In this document: piece by piece, positions 54,890 to 63,377 of the stretch
Layout: each line of letters starts with the position of its first letter
Position numbering within the stretch: position 1 is the stretch's first letter
Translations under genes and position numbers: made by a program
Assembly (NCBI GenBank): GCA_040779345.1
Contig: JBFONU010000012.1
Location: 1 to 64,000, forward strand
DNA length: 64,000 nt
Origin: Thalassotalea_H sp040779345
GTDB taxonomy: Bacteria > Pseudomonadota > Gammaproteobacteria > Enterobacterales > Alteromonadaceae
Reading direction: 5' to 3'
Notes under the pieces: model-generated
Database searches by the model: none
What the model was told of the DNA's origin: nothing
What the model saw: only the letters and a program-made list of their open reading frames with translations

Positions 54890-54934
54890 ATATTATTATA
54901 GGTTTTAATTGGTACTGTTGCGCTTTCTTTAAGT

Positions 54935-54969
54935 AAAGAAAAACCAAGCACTAGGCTTGGTTCTTCTTT
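54935..54969. terminator. Bidirectional terminator between the phosphatase gene and ilvH
   Basis: A 15-base stem with one mismatch (54935-54949 with 54955-54969; core AACCAAGC/GCTTGGTT) and a 5-base loop. A-rich on the left and T-rich on the right, it serves both convergent units. Confidence 0.8.
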
Positions 54970-55010
54970 CATTAAAAATAATTAATGAAGTTGAATCTCT
55001 GCTCCAGTCA

Positions 55011-55508
55011 CTAAATTTTCAGGGCTTTTTCTCCGCGGGCAATACCCACACAGCCTGAACGAACAGATTCAATGATTTCAGTTTCGTGAGCCAAAGTTGT
55101 AACAAACGCATTAACCTTATCTGCATCACCCGTTAATTGAATGGTATAAACTTGTTTACCAATATCAATAATTGACCCTCTAAAAATATCAGTGATCCGT
55201 TTTACTTCGGTACGAGACTTGTCATTCATTGCTAATACTTTGATTAAAATAATTTCACGTTCAACATGACTACGTTCAGTTAAATCGGTAATTTTTATTA
55301 CATCTATCAGTTTATTGACTTGTTTGACTATTTGTTCAAGGACTCTATCGTCTCCTTTTGTCACTATAGTGATACGGGATAAGGTTTCATCCTCAGTTGG
55401 TGCGACAGTTAAACTTTCAATGTTAAAAGCACGTTGAGAAAAAAGACCAACAATACGCGATAGTGAGCCCGGCTCGTTCTCTAATAAAACAGCTAAAATA
55501 CGACGCAT
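55011..55508 (-). CDS. ilvH: Acetolactate synthase small (regulatory) subunit
   Basis: A 165-residue regulatory subunit with the N-terminal ACT domain (MRRILAVLLENEPGSLSRIVGLFSQR.FNIESLTVAPTED) that binds valine and the C-terminal ALS_ss domain. It resembles E. coli IlvH along its length and should confer valine feedback on IlvI. The ATG at 55508 overlaps the ilvI stop (TAATG), so the subunits are coupled; the nine codons upstream in frame are within ilvI. Confidence 0.94.
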   Translation of the reverse strand: MRRILAVLLENEPGSLSRIVGLFSQRAFNIESLTVAPTEDETLSRITIVTKGDDRVLEQIVKQVNKLIDVIKITDLTERSHVEREIILIKVLAMNDKSRTEVKRITDIFRGSIIDIGKQVYTIQLTGDADKVNAFVTTLAHETEIIESVRSGCVGIARGEKALKI

Positions 55509-57232
55509 TATGCTTTTACTCCTTTTGTTATCCACATCTCATCAACGCCACCATGCTTAATTTGCATCGGGTAAACATGCTCTTTTTCATCGACACAAAT
55601 ATCAACAAACACTAAACGATTTTTAATGGAAAAAGCTTCTTCCATTTTAGGCTCTAACTCATCTAAGGTGTCTATTTGAATACCAACATGGCCATAAGCC
55701 TCGGCTAATTTGACAAAGTCAGGAATTGATTCCATGTAAGATGAGGAATGACGGCCACCATAAATCATGTCTTGCCATTGTCGAACCATACCTAAAGAAC
55801 GGTTGTTTAGCGTAATAATGACAACAGGAAGGTTATATTGTAAACACGTTGATAATTCCTGAATATTCATTTGAATTGAGCCATCACCGGTAATGCAGAT
55901 CACATGGCTGTCTGGAAAAGCTAACTTAACTCCCATGGCCGCAGGCAAACCGAAACCCATGGTGCCTAATCCGCCAGAATTAATCCACTGACGAGGCTTT
56001 TTAAAAGGATAATATTGCGCGGCAAACATTTGATGTTGCCCTACATCTGAACATACATAGGCTTCACCTTTCGTGATTTTATACATTGTTTCAATAACAC
56101 GTTGAGGTTTGATTTTTCCGTTGTCTTGCTGATAACTAACACTTTTAACGGCGCGCCATTCATTAATTTGTTGCCACCATAACTCTATTGCCGGTATGTC
56201 TGGCGAATAATTTGTCGCAGAAAGTTCATCAAGTAACTGCTGCAACACGATGTCAATTAGGCCAACAACTGGAATATGAGCATTAATGGTTTTTGAGATA
56301 GAAGTGGGATCAATATCAACATGTACAATCGTCGCATTTGGACAGAACTTTTTGACATTGTTGGTCACACGATCATCAAATCTTGCACCTAACGCTAAGA
56401 TCACGTCAGCATTGGCCATTGCTTTATTCGCTTCTAAACTGCCATGCATACCTAACATGCCAATAAAGTTTTTATGAGTACCAGATAAACCACCTAGCCC
56501 CATTAGCGTATTGGTACAAGGTGCGTTTAATGTCTCTACGAGTTGTGTTAATAACTGTGAGGCATCAGCCAAAACTATACCACCACCAGAATATACAACT
56601 AATCTTTTTGCATTACTGATTGTTTGAACTGCTTTTTTAATTTGTTTTGGGTGGCCTTTTTTAGTGGGGTTGTAAGAACGTAATTTCACATTAGTATCAA
56701 TGCTAAATTCACCCTTATTCTCAGGGATGAGAATATCTTTAGGTAACTCAACAACCACAGGTCCAGGTCGGCCAGATTTTGCAATGTAAAAAGCCTTAGC
56801 GATTATATTAGGGATATCTTCTACACTTCTACAATTAAAACTATGTTTAACAATCGGTCTTGAACAACCGACAATATCGGTTTCTTGAAATGCATCGTCA
56901 CCAATTAAATTGGTCGGCACTTGACCCGATAGCACCACCATAGGAATAGAGTCCATATAGGCAGTCGCAATACCGGTAATACAATTGGTTGCACCTGGGC
57001 CAGAGGTAGCCAAAACAACACCAACATCACCGGTGGCACGAGAATAACCATCAGCCATGTGAGTTGCTGCTTGTTCATGACGAACGAGAATATGTTGAAA
57101 GTCATTCTGCTGAAAAATCGCATCATAAATATCTAATACCGTTCCCCCTGGATAACCAAAGATGTACTTAACATCTAGCGCTGATAGGGCTTTAACTACC
57201 ATTTGGGCACCAGAAAATAATGTTGTTGTCAT
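55508..57232 (-). CDS. ilvI: Acetolactate synthase large (catalytic) subunit
   Basis: A 574-residue ThDP/FAD enzyme making acetolactate or acetohydroxybutyrate, the first common step to valine, leucine and isoleucine. It shows the Glu that activates ThDP (VRHEQAATHMADGYSR), the central FAD domain (LMGLGGLSGTH, LGARFDDRVT) and the ThDP site GDGSIQMNIQELST...LNNRSLGMVRQWQ. It heads ilvIH and lies behind an attenuator with a Val-rich leader peptide, which couples its expression to charged branched-chain tRNAs. Confidence 0.95.
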   Translation of the reverse strand: MTTTLFSGAQMVVKALSALDVKYIFGYPGGTVLDIYDAIFQQNDFQHILVRHEQAATHMADGYSRATGDVGVVLATSGPGATNCITGIATAYMDSIPMVVLSGQVPTNLIGDDAFQETDIVGCSRPIVKHSFNCRSVEDIPNIIAKAFYIAKSGRPGPVVVELPKDILIPENKGEFSIDTNVKLRSYNPTKKGHPKQIKKAVQTISNAKRLVVYSGGGIVLADASQLLTQLVETLNAPCTNTLMGLGGLSGTHKNFIGMLGMHGSLEANKAMANADVILALGARFDDRVTNNVKKFCPNATIVHVDIDPTSISKTINAHIPVVGLIDIVLQQLLDELSATNYSPDIPAIELWWQQINEWRAVKSVSYQQDNGKIKPQRVIETMYKITKGEAYVCSDVGQHQMFAAQYYPFKKPRQWINSGGLGTMGFGLPAAMGVKLAFPDSHVICITGDGSIQMNIQELSTCLQYNLPVVIITLNNRSLGMVRQWQDMIYGGRHSSSYMESIPDFVKLAEAYGHVGIQIDTLDELEPKMEEAFSIKNRLVFVDICVDEKEHVYPMQIKHGGVDEMWITKGVKA

Positions 57233-57264
57233 GAGTGTTACCTCTATTTTTAAACGCTAAAAAA

Positions 57265-57300
57265 TAAAAAACCCCCGGTCTTAGTAAGAGCGGGGGTTTA
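57265..57300 (-). terminator. Attenuator terminator upstream of ilvI
   Basis: Read on the minus strand: AAACCCCCG, a partly paired middle with a 3-4-base loop, CGGGGGTTT, then TTTATTTTTT. It sits 33 bases before the ilvI start and after the leader peptide. GGGGTTT inside the leader (minus strand, about 57339-57345) can pair with the AAACCCC arm to form an antiterminator. Confidence 0.85.
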
Positions 57301-57325
57301 ATGAAATTGCTGTTATTTGATTTTC

Positions 57326-57406
57326 TTAAACACAACAAACCCCTCGTATTGGCTTGACAACCACTACGACTGTGAGGACGACGTTGAGTAAATTTGTAAA
57401 AATCAT
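57326..57406 (-). CDS. ilv leader peptide (Val/Leu-rich attenuation peptide)
   Basis: A 26-codon frame on the minus strand starting MIFTNLLNVVLTVVVVV and ending VCCV. It contains ten Val, three Leu and two Ile codons, including five consecutive Val codons. It is placed just before the strong terminator and ilvI, as with IlvL/IvbL peptides. When Val- or Leu-tRNA is scarce, ribosomes would stall on the Val run and allow the antiterminator. Ribosome-binding site is weak (a GAGA about 10 bases upstream of the ATG). Too short for standard gene finding. Confidence 0.85.
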   Translation of the reverse strand: MIFTNLLNVVLTVVVVVKPIRGVCCV

Positions 57407-57448
57407 TATTGTATTATTTCTCAATAGTTTTTTTTCAAAAAGAGAATC

Positions 57449-57477
57449 AATTATTATGTTTCTATTTTTAATGGCAA
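57449..57477 (-). promoter_or_regulatory. Candidate promoter of the ilv leader
   Basis: On the minus strand TTGCCA (57477-57472) is followed after 15-17 bases by TAATAATT-like -10 sequence (57456-57449). This would start transcription near 57443, about 37 bases before the leader ATG. The AT-rich context makes chance matches common. Confidence 0.35.
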
Positions 57478-57653
57478 AGGGATCAACTGTCAACCTAAAA
57501 TCTACTTTAATTATGAAATCATTAGACTTTATTGTTAATAATGTTTTTATATTATTATATAAAAGAAGAGCCTTTGATTTTAAAAATAAATTTATGAAGT
57601 TTATTTTTTTTGCACTACAATTAAGGAATGTCTAATAATAGTTAAGCTAATCA

Positions 57654-59195
57654 ATGTCTAAGTTCATTTTTAAGGAAGAGTCAGCAGAAGATCTTGCCAC
57701 TAGCAAAAAAGTTAATAGCAGTAAACATTGGCGCATTCTTGTTGTTGATGATGATGAATCAGTCCATCAAATTACTCGTCTTGTTTTAGCTGACGCTATC
57801 ATCGAAAACCGATCATTAGAAATTGTTTCTGCGTATTCCTCGAAAGAAGCCCAAGAAATATTAAAAGGCGATGACAGCTTTTGTATGGCTTTTATTGATG
57901 TGGTAATGGAAACGGATCATGCGGGTTTAGAGCTTGTAGAATGGATAAGAAAAGAAAAACATAACCAAGCAATCCGGTTAGTTTTACGAACTGGTCAGGC
58001 TGGAACTGCTCCCGAAGCAAAAGTGATCAAAGAATTTGATATTAATGATTACAAAGAGAAAACTGACTTTACCGCTGGAAAAATGACCACCACTGTTTAC
58101 GCGAGTATTCGTGCTTATCGTGACATTATTACTATTCAAAGAAGTCTTGATGCATTTAAACAATTGATAAAATCAACCCACGATTTATTAAAAATCAATC
58201 AATTTCGTCCTTTTGGCTCCGCTGCTTTAAATCACCTGTTAACGTTAATGGATGTTGAAAGTTCAGCTTTGTATATTGCCAGAAGCCAAAAAGACTTTGA
58301 CGAAGAAAGTACCAATTTAATTATTGCTTGTACCGGTAAGTATGTCTGTGAGTCTGATAGTTTAGATAATTCTGAAATTGATCCTGAAGTGAAGTCATTA
58401 ATTAAACAAGCCTTTGATGAAAAGCGTCATTGCACGAGTAGCGATTATTTCGTTGGTTATTATGAAACATCAAGTAGCGCATCATCGGTTTTGTATATTG
58501 AATTTGAAGATGATGTTGAACATTTTAAATCAAATTTAGCGGGACTCTTTGCTACTAATGTCGCGCTTATTTTAGAAAGTTTAACTAAACAGCATGAAGT
58601 TGAACGTACGCAAAAAGAACTCCTTTATATTGTTGGTGAAGCGATTGAGGCAAGAAGCAGAAATACAGGTTCGCATGTCAAACGAGTGGCTTTGATCTGC
58701 GAGTTGCTTGCCAAAAAACTGAATTTAGATGAGCAATTCATTGAGGCAATAAAGCTCGCATCGCCATTACATGATATTGGTAAGGTTGCCATACCTGAAA
58801 GAATATTAAATAAACCTGGTAAACTCGATAGTGACGAATGGCATATTATGAAAACTCATGCTGAAACTGGTGCTCACTTATTGAATAAATCGTCAACGCT
58901 TATTGCTAAAATAGGCGCTCGCTTAGCGCTTTATCATCATGAAAACTGGGATGGCAGTGGCTACCCAGAAGGACTTAAAGAAAAAAATATTCCCATTGAA
59001 GCGAGAATTATGGCAATAGCAGATGTATTTGATGCGCTTGGTACAGAGCATTGCTATAAAGAAAAATGGCCAATAGAAAAGATTAAAGATTATATCATTA
59101 GCCAGCGAGGTAAAAAATTTCAACCAGAGCTTGTTGATATATTAGTTGATAACTATCAAGAATTTGTCGATATTCGTGATGACTTGCTTGATTAA
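57654..59195 (+). CDS. Response regulator with DUF3369 and HD-GYP c-di-GMP phosphodiesterase domains
   Basis: A 513-residue soluble protein. It has a receiver domain (about 26-150; acidic pocket DDD at 32-34, phospho-acceptor D82, Lys in YKEKTD), a GAF-like DUF3369 linker (about 165-320), and an HD-GYP domain with HD at 373-374 (LHDIGK), HH at 428-429 and GYP at 436-438. It should hydrolyse c-di-GMP when phosphorylated. No partner histidine kinase lies nearby, so its kinase is orphan or distant. The ATG at 57654 is the first codon of the frame. Confidence 0.9.
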   Translation: MSKFIFKEESAEDLATSKKVNSSKHWRILVVDDDESVHQITRLVLADAIIENRSLEIVSAYSSKEAQEILKGDDSFCMAFIDVVMETDHAGLELVEWIRKEKHNQAIRLVLRTGQAGTAPEAKVIKEFDINDYKEKTDFTAGKMTTTVYASIRAYRDIITIQRSLDAFKQLIKSTHDLLKINQFRPFGSAALNHLLTLMDVESSALYIARSQKDFDEESTNLIIACTGKYVCESDSLDNSEIDPEVKSLIKQAFDEKRHCTSSDYFVGYYETSSSASSVLYIEFEDDVEHFKSNLAGLFATNVALILESLTKQHEVERTQKELLYIVGEAIEARSRNTGSHVKRVALICELLAKKLNLDEQFIEAIKLASPLHDIGKVAIPERILNKPGKLDSDEWHIMKTHAETGAHLLNKSSTLIAKIGARLALYHHENWDGSGYPEGLKEKNIPIEARIMAIADVFDALGTEHCYKEKWPIEKIKDYIISQRGKKFQPELVDILVDNYQEFVDIRDDLLD

Positions 59196-59209
59196 AGATT
59201 GTACTAGAG

Positions 59210-59725
59210 CTATTTATATTTTTTAATGAATACAGCCAGCTGTTCAACACACTTATTTACTGCACTTGGGAGATATTCTAAGTCAATCGCGTCTATTAAG
59301 TTTTTAACCTCTAAACCTAACTCTGTATCACCTTCAATTTTTAATCGACGTTGAAAAAATAGGGTGTCAGGGTCTTCCTTCCTGCCAGCTATTAGAATTA
59401 AATCATCGCCAGTTGCACTAAATAGTACATCTTCAGTCAAACCTGAATTTGGTGAAGACATAATTAATTGGTTACTTTTGTAACTTAATAACCAGGATAA
59501 ACCAAGATCGGTAATCGATATTTTTAACCATTTATCTGCTAAAAATTCAAAATCACCATCTTCTAATGCTTCTTTAAAAACAGAATCTAATGCTTTTAAT
59601 AACAAAGCTTGTTGAAGTTTGTCAGGCACGAGAGTTAAAGCTGGCTTGAGGATTTTTGGTAAATTAGCGAAGAGAATTTGTGGGAATTTCTTAGGGTTTT
59701 CTAACGTAGTTAATGAGTGATTCAC
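59210..59725 (-). CDS. ubiT: Ubiquinone biosynthesis accessory factor UbiT (SCP2 lipid-binding)
   Basis: A protein of about 171 residues with an SCP2 sterol-carrier domain, resembling E. coli UbiT (YhbT): ALEDGDFEFLADKWLKI, DLILIAGRKEDPDTLFFQRRLKIEGDTELGLEVKNL. UbiT binds ubiquinone precursors for the O2-independent pathway with UbiU/UbiV. The open frame reaches a TTG at 59764, but a GTG at 59725 has AAGAGA 6 bases upstream and better fits the family N-terminus; no in-frame ATG exists there. Divergent from ubiU. Confidence 0.87.
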   Translation of the reverse strand: MNHSLTTLENPKKFPQILFANLPKILKPALTLVPDKLQQALLLKALDSVFKEALEDGDFEFLADKWLKISITDLGLSWLLSYKSNQLIMSSPNSGLTEDVLFSATGDDLILIAGRKEDPDTLFFQRRLKIEGDTELGLEVKNLIDAIDLEYLPSAVNKCVEQLAVFIKKYK

Positions 59726-59927
59726 AGGACATCTCTTTAAATGTTTTAAGTTTATTTCGCACAATATTAGGGGAATATTATTATATTTCTCTGCGTTAGA
59801 TCAAAGCATTATGTATTATGCGCTTTTACATCTATTTTGATTGAATGATGGTTGTTTTAAGTCAATTATTCTCGCTTTAAAAGTCGTTACATTACCGCAA
59901 TTAATAAATACATATTTGGCTTGGAAC

Positions 59928-60923
59928 ATGGAATTACTTTGTCCTGCAGGAAATTTCCCTGCACTTAAAACCGCGATAAAAAATGGCGCCGATGCTGTTT
60001 ATATCGGATTAAAAGATGATACGAATGCTCGACATTTTGCTGGGTTAAACTTTAATGATGGCAAGTTGTCAAAAGCTGCAAACTATGTGCATGAGCATAA
60101 TAAAAAACTACATGTGGCGATCAATACTTTTGCACATCCTGATGGTGAATCAAGATGGCGAAAAGCGGTAGATAATGCTGTCGCTATTGGTTGTGATGCA
60201 TTAATTATCGCGGATTTAGGCGTTCTAGATTATGCCGCCAATAAATATCCGGATATCGAACGTCATGTTTCGGTACAAGCATCTACAACAAATTTAGAAG
60301 CCATACGTTTTTATCACAATAACTTTGCCGTGGATCGTGTTGTACTGCCACGCGTGTTGTCTATTCAACAAGTGAAGCAACTAGCCAAAAATACTCCTGT
60401 ACCCCTTGAAGTCTTTGCTTTTGGTAGTTTATGTATAATGTCAGAAGGGCGTTGTTATTTATCATCTTACATGACAGGAGAATCACCCAACACAGCTGGA
60501 GCATGTTCACCCGCTAAATATGTTCGTTGGCAAGAAACGGATCAAGGACTCGAAAGTCGTCTCAATAATGTGTTGATTGATAGGTACCAAGAGCATGAAA
60601 AAGCAGGCTATCCAACATTATGTAAAGGGCGTTTTGAAGTAGAAAATAATGTCTACCATGCGTTGGAAGAGCCAACAAGTTTAAACACCTTAGAGTTGAT
60701 CCCACAACTAAGTAAAATGGGTATTGTGTCAGTAAAAATTGAAGGACGACAACGAAGTCCCGCTTATGTAGAGCAAGTAACTTCGACTTGGCGAAGTGCA
60801 ATAGATCGCTATCAACAAACGCCTGACAAGTTTGAAGTTGATTCAAATTGGATGAAAACTTTAGGTAACCTGTCGGAAGGTGAACAAACAACATTAGGTG
60901 CTTATCACCGAAAATGGCAATAG
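59928..60923 (+). CDS. ubiU: O2-independent ubiquinone hydroxylation protein UbiU (U32 family)
   Basis: A 331-residue peptidase-U32-family protein. It starts MELLCPAGNFPALKTAI and carries the [4Fe-4S] Cys set in SLCIMSEGRCYLSSYMTG, GACSPAKYVRW and TLCKGRF. With UbiV it performs anaerobic ring hydroxylations of ubiquinone using prephenate as oxygen donor. The frame is open 29 codons upstream, but homology begins at the ATG at 59928. ubiV follows after 31 bases. Confidence 0.92.
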   Translation: MELLCPAGNFPALKTAIKNGADAVYIGLKDDTNARHFAGLNFNDGKLSKAANYVHEHNKKLHVAINTFAHPDGESRWRKAVDNAVAIGCDALIIADLGVLDYAANKYPDIERHVSVQASTTNLEAIRFYHNNFAVDRVVLPRVLSIQQVKQLAKNTPVPLEVFAFGSLCIMSEGRCYLSSYMTGESPNTAGACSPAKYVRWQETDQGLESRLNNVLIDRYQEHEKAGYPTLCKGRFEVENNVYHALEEPTSLNTLELIPQLSKMGIVSVKIEGRQRSPAYVEQVTSTWRSAIDRYQQTPDKFEVDSNWMKTLGNLSEGEQTTLGAYHRKWQ

Positions 60924-60954
60924 TTAACAAATAATAGAAAAAGAGAATGAGAAC

Positions 60955-61839
60955 ATGAAATTTTCCCTTGGGCCTAGTTTGTTTTTTTGGCCGAAACAAC
61001 AAATAGAATCATTTTATCAGCAAGCGAAAGACTCAAAAGCCGATATTATCTATTTAGGCGAAACTGTTTGCTCTAAACGACGAGAGTTAAGAGCGAATGA
61101 TTGGCTTAATCTTGCTAAAGAACTTTCATCTTCGGGTAAACAAGTGGTTATTTCAACAATGACATTGCTTGAATCACCAGCTGAAGTGCAAACTTTAAAA
61201 AAGCTCTGTGATAATGGCGATTTTTTAATTGAAGCGAATGACTTGAGTGCTGTACAAATCATGCAGACATTGAATTTACCATTTGTCGCTGGTCCTGCGA
61301 TTAATTGTTATAACCTTTCAACATTAAAGGTGTTACTTAAACAAGGAATGATTCGTTGGGTGATGCCGGTGGAGTTATCCGGTGACTGGCTAAAAACCCT
61401 GTTACAGAATGCTGTAGAAGATAACATTAGACACTTATTTGAATGTGAGGTGTTTTCATGGGGTTATTTACCCCTTGCTTATTCGGCAAGGTGTTTTACC
61501 GCTCGTTCAGAAAATAGAGCAAAAGATGATTGTCAATACTGCTGTATAAACTATCCACTTGGGAGAAAAATGAACAGTAGAGAAGGGGAAAGAGTATTTG
61601 TTATTAACGGCATTCAAACCATGTCAGGGTATCAATACAATTTAATTAATGAAATAAACCACATGAAAAACCTTGGAGTTGATATCGCTCGAGTAAGCGC
61701 AGATTCTGAAGTGGCGTTTGATAAGTTAAACGACTTTGCCCAACAATTGCAGCAACCAGTGTCTATTTCATTAGATAAAACTGAAGAGTGTAATGGTTAC
61801 TGGCATCAAATAGCAGGCATGTCGACTGTAACTTTATAA
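60955..61839 (+). CDS. ubiV: O2-independent ubiquinone hydroxylation protein UbiV (U32 family)
   Basis: A 294-residue U32-family partner of UbiU (MKFSLGPSLFFWPKQQIESF start). The Fe-S cluster Cys residues are visible in LGETVCSKRRELR and SARCFTARSENRAKDDCQYCC. It forms a heterodimer with UbiU. Together with the divergent ubiT it gives the complete anaerobic ubiquinone module, implying that the organism keeps ubiquinone when oxygen is absent, for example for nitrate or other respiration. Confidence 0.92.
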   Translation: MKFSLGPSLFFWPKQQIESFYQQAKDSKADIIYLGETVCSKRRELRANDWLNLAKELSSSGKQVVISTMTLLESPAEVQTLKKLCDNGDFLIEANDLSAVQIMQTLNLPFVAGPAINCYNLSTLKVLLKQGMIRWVMPVELSGDWLKTLLQNAVEDNIRHLFECEVFSWGYLPLAYSARCFTARSENRAKDDCQYCCINYPLGRKMNSREGERVFVINGIQTMSGYQYNLINEINHMKNLGVDIARVSADSEVAFDKLNDFAQQLQQPVSISLDKTEECNGYWHQIAGMSTVTL

Positions 61840-61855
61840 AGGTGATTGAATAAGT

Positions 61856-62362
61856 TTAAGCAAGTTTTAACAAGCAACAATGCTTAAACTTTAATCCACT
61901 GTCACAAAGGCAAGGTGAATTTCTTTTAGGTGGAGATAGTTCGGCATGTTTAATGATATCACCGTCAAGATATCGCCATTGCTGGTTTTCTTTGATGAAA
62001 CGTGACTTCTCCCTCAGTTCGCAAAATGTCTTCTCGTGAATATAAAGGGCACTAAATTCAACCGTCGGAAATGGCTGATTATTTGTAGTCGATGAATAAG
62101 ATTTTATATCAACTATATCACTGTTGATTATGTTGAGTTTTAACCATAGAGTTTGTGTTGCCCATTCTTCTATCTCTGCAATAGATTGCAACTTTTTAGC
62201 GCTATTGGCATAGGTTTGATAGAGGTAAGTCGCATTTTTGCATGCATAGGCACTGTACCTTGAACGCATCAATTGTTCAGGCGTTTTCGCTAGTTGTTCG
62301 CCATTGATGATTAATTGGCAACATGCTTCAAAATTTTTCTTACTGCCACAATAGCACGACAT
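61856..62362 (-). CDS. ychJ: YchJ-family SEC-C motif protein (UPF0225)
   Basis: A 168-residue protein with SEC-C zinc motifs at both ends: CYCGSKKNFEACC at the N-terminus and CLCDSGLKFKHCC at the C-terminus, around an NTF2-like core (QLMRSRYSAYACKNATYLYQTYA, WRYLDGDI). The family is widespread and has no firm function. It converges with ubiV. Confidence 0.88.
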   Translation of the reverse strand: MSCYCGSKKNFEACCQLIINGEQLAKTPEQLMRSRYSAYACKNATYLYQTYANSAKKLQSIAEIEEWATQTLWLKLNIINSDIVDIKSYSSTTNNQPFPTVEFSALYIHEKTFCELREKSRFIKENQQWRYLDGDIIKHAELSPPKRNSPCLCDSGLKFKHCCLLKLA

Positions 62363-62500
62363 ATAGTTAAGCGTGATTAAGTCATACCGGTGATTATACA
62401 GGTAAAACTAAAGACAATAAATAAGTTAACTATAAGCGAAAATAACGCATAAGTTGAACGATTCGCAATATTTGTGAATAACACAATAGTGTCGTACCTA

Positions 62501-62914
62501 TTAATGTAAACGGTTGTTATTTGTTAAAACAATACAGGTTGTTTGCCCTTTTTCAGCATATTGTTTTAGTTGTTCAATTTCCTCATTTTTTAATGATGGA
62601 TTACATAATACGACAGCAGAGCAATTACCTTTGCATAAAGTGGATCCGATACTTTGCAGATTAACTTTAGTAATATTTGTATTAATTTTTAAAATTTTAC
62701 TTGTATCAACTCTTTTCGATTTAGATAAAAGCGCTAATGAATCATCCTCAGGGTTAACCATTAAAATCCATTTATTATTCAATTTGTGTTGTCGGCAAAT
62801 ATCTTCATATTGATTAGATAATTGTAAGGCATTGTTTATATTTCTAATATCAATCCAATTTGGTGATTGGGTTAATTCATTTTTTTTACTGATCTCAAAA
62901 GTGTTATTAATCAT
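62501..62914 (-). CDS. sulA: SulA-like SOS cell-division inhibitor
   Basis: A 137-residue protein whose second half follows the SulA pattern: KWILMVNPEDDSLALLSKS, then VDTSKILKIN, LCKGNCSAVVLCNPSLKNEEIEQLKQYAEKGQTTCIVL. SulA binds FtsZ and blocks division after DNA damage. Similarity is weak by eye, but a textbook LexA box overlaps the promoter, which strongly supports SOS control. Of two ATGs (62920, 62914), the second has AAAGGG at proper distance (7 bases). No lexA gene adjoins, unlike lexA-sulA pairs in related genera. Confidence 0.68.
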   Translation of the reverse strand: MINNTFEISKKNELTQSPNWIDIRNINNALQLSNQYEDICRQHKLNNKWILMVNPEDDSLALLSKSKRVDTSKILKINTNITKVNLQSIGSTLCKGNCSAVVLCNPSLKNEEIEQLKQYAEKGQTTCIVLTNNNRLH

Positions 62915-62944
62915 TTTCATACCCTTTATTGGCTTGTTTATATG

Positions 62945-62960
62945 CTGTATAAATTAACAG
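62945..62960 (-). promoter_or_regulatory. LexA (SOS) box upstream of the sulA-like gene
   Basis: CTGTATAAATTAACAG fits CTG-N10-CAG exactly, with TA-rich centre and TAT/TATA flanks. On the minus strand it overlaps a TATACT -10 element, with a TTGAT -35 about 16 bases upstream. It lies 31 bases before the chosen ATG, so LexA would block RNA polymerase. Confidence 0.82.
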
Positions 62961-63002
62961 TATATGGTTTTATCCAGTAGATCAAGTAAATTTTTTACCA
63001 CA

Positions 63003-63030
63003 TTGATAATTAGAAAAATTGTTCTATAGT
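63003..63030 (+). promoter_or_regulatory. Sigma-70 promoter for the 68-aa gene
   Basis: TTGATA (63003-63008) and TATAGT (63025-63030) are separated by 16 bases. The start of transcription would be near 63037, 30 bases before the ATG. Confidence 0.6.
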
Positions 63031-63066
63031 CAATATTTCCCACGATTATCACTTTAGAGGTTTTAT

Positions 63067-63273
63067 ATGGCGTACAGCCCAAGTATTCGATATAAAGTTA
63101 AGCAAATGAAAAACTCATTAGACCATCTCCAAGATATCCTCGTTGATGAGAATTATTCTGACGATTCACTGATAAGGTTAAGTCGGGCATTAAATGATAT
63201 TAATGAAGAGGTCGATATGTTAACGACGGTGATGCAAGTAGGTCGCTTAAAAAGCAATACCAATAACAGCTAA
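63067..63273 (+). CDS. Small helical protein of unknown function
   Basis: A 68-residue soluble protein rich in charged and leucine residues (YKVKQMKNSLDHLQDIL, LIRLSRALNDINEEVDMLTTVM), likely two helices forming a coiled coil. No family recognised. It has a good promoter, an AGAGG ribosome-binding site about 8 bases before the ATG, and a large hairpin at its stop, so it looks real. It is divergent from the sulA-like gene; the LexA box lies 107 bases upstream and probably does not control it. Confidence 0.62.
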   Translation: MAYSPSIRYKVKQMKNSLDHLQDILVDENYSDDSLIRLSRALNDINEEVDMLTTVMQVGRLKSNTNNS

Positions 63274-63294
63274 TTTTATTAGCTGTTATTGGTA
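63258..63294 (+). terminator. 16-base perfect hairpin overlapping the stop codon
   Basis: A 16-base arm at 63258-63273 (TACCAATAACAGCTAA) pairs fully with 63279-63294 over a 5-base loop TTTTA. The stop codon is within the left arm. No T tract follows; it may terminate, stabilise the mRNA end or limit ribosome release. Confidence 0.55.
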
Positions 63295-63377
63295 ATAAAC
63301 ACATTGTTTTTAATCGATTATCTTGGCGAAACGCTTGCTTTTTTCGTGGGAGTTACTGACTCGTTGGGGAATGGAAG

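Noticed and set aside
57354..57635. 93-residue plus-strand frame between ilvI and the HD-GYP gene
   Set aside because: It begins antisense to the ilv leader peptide (its Thr run mirrors the Val codons) and its remainder is low-complexity Lys/Phe/Ile sequence without a ribosome-binding site.
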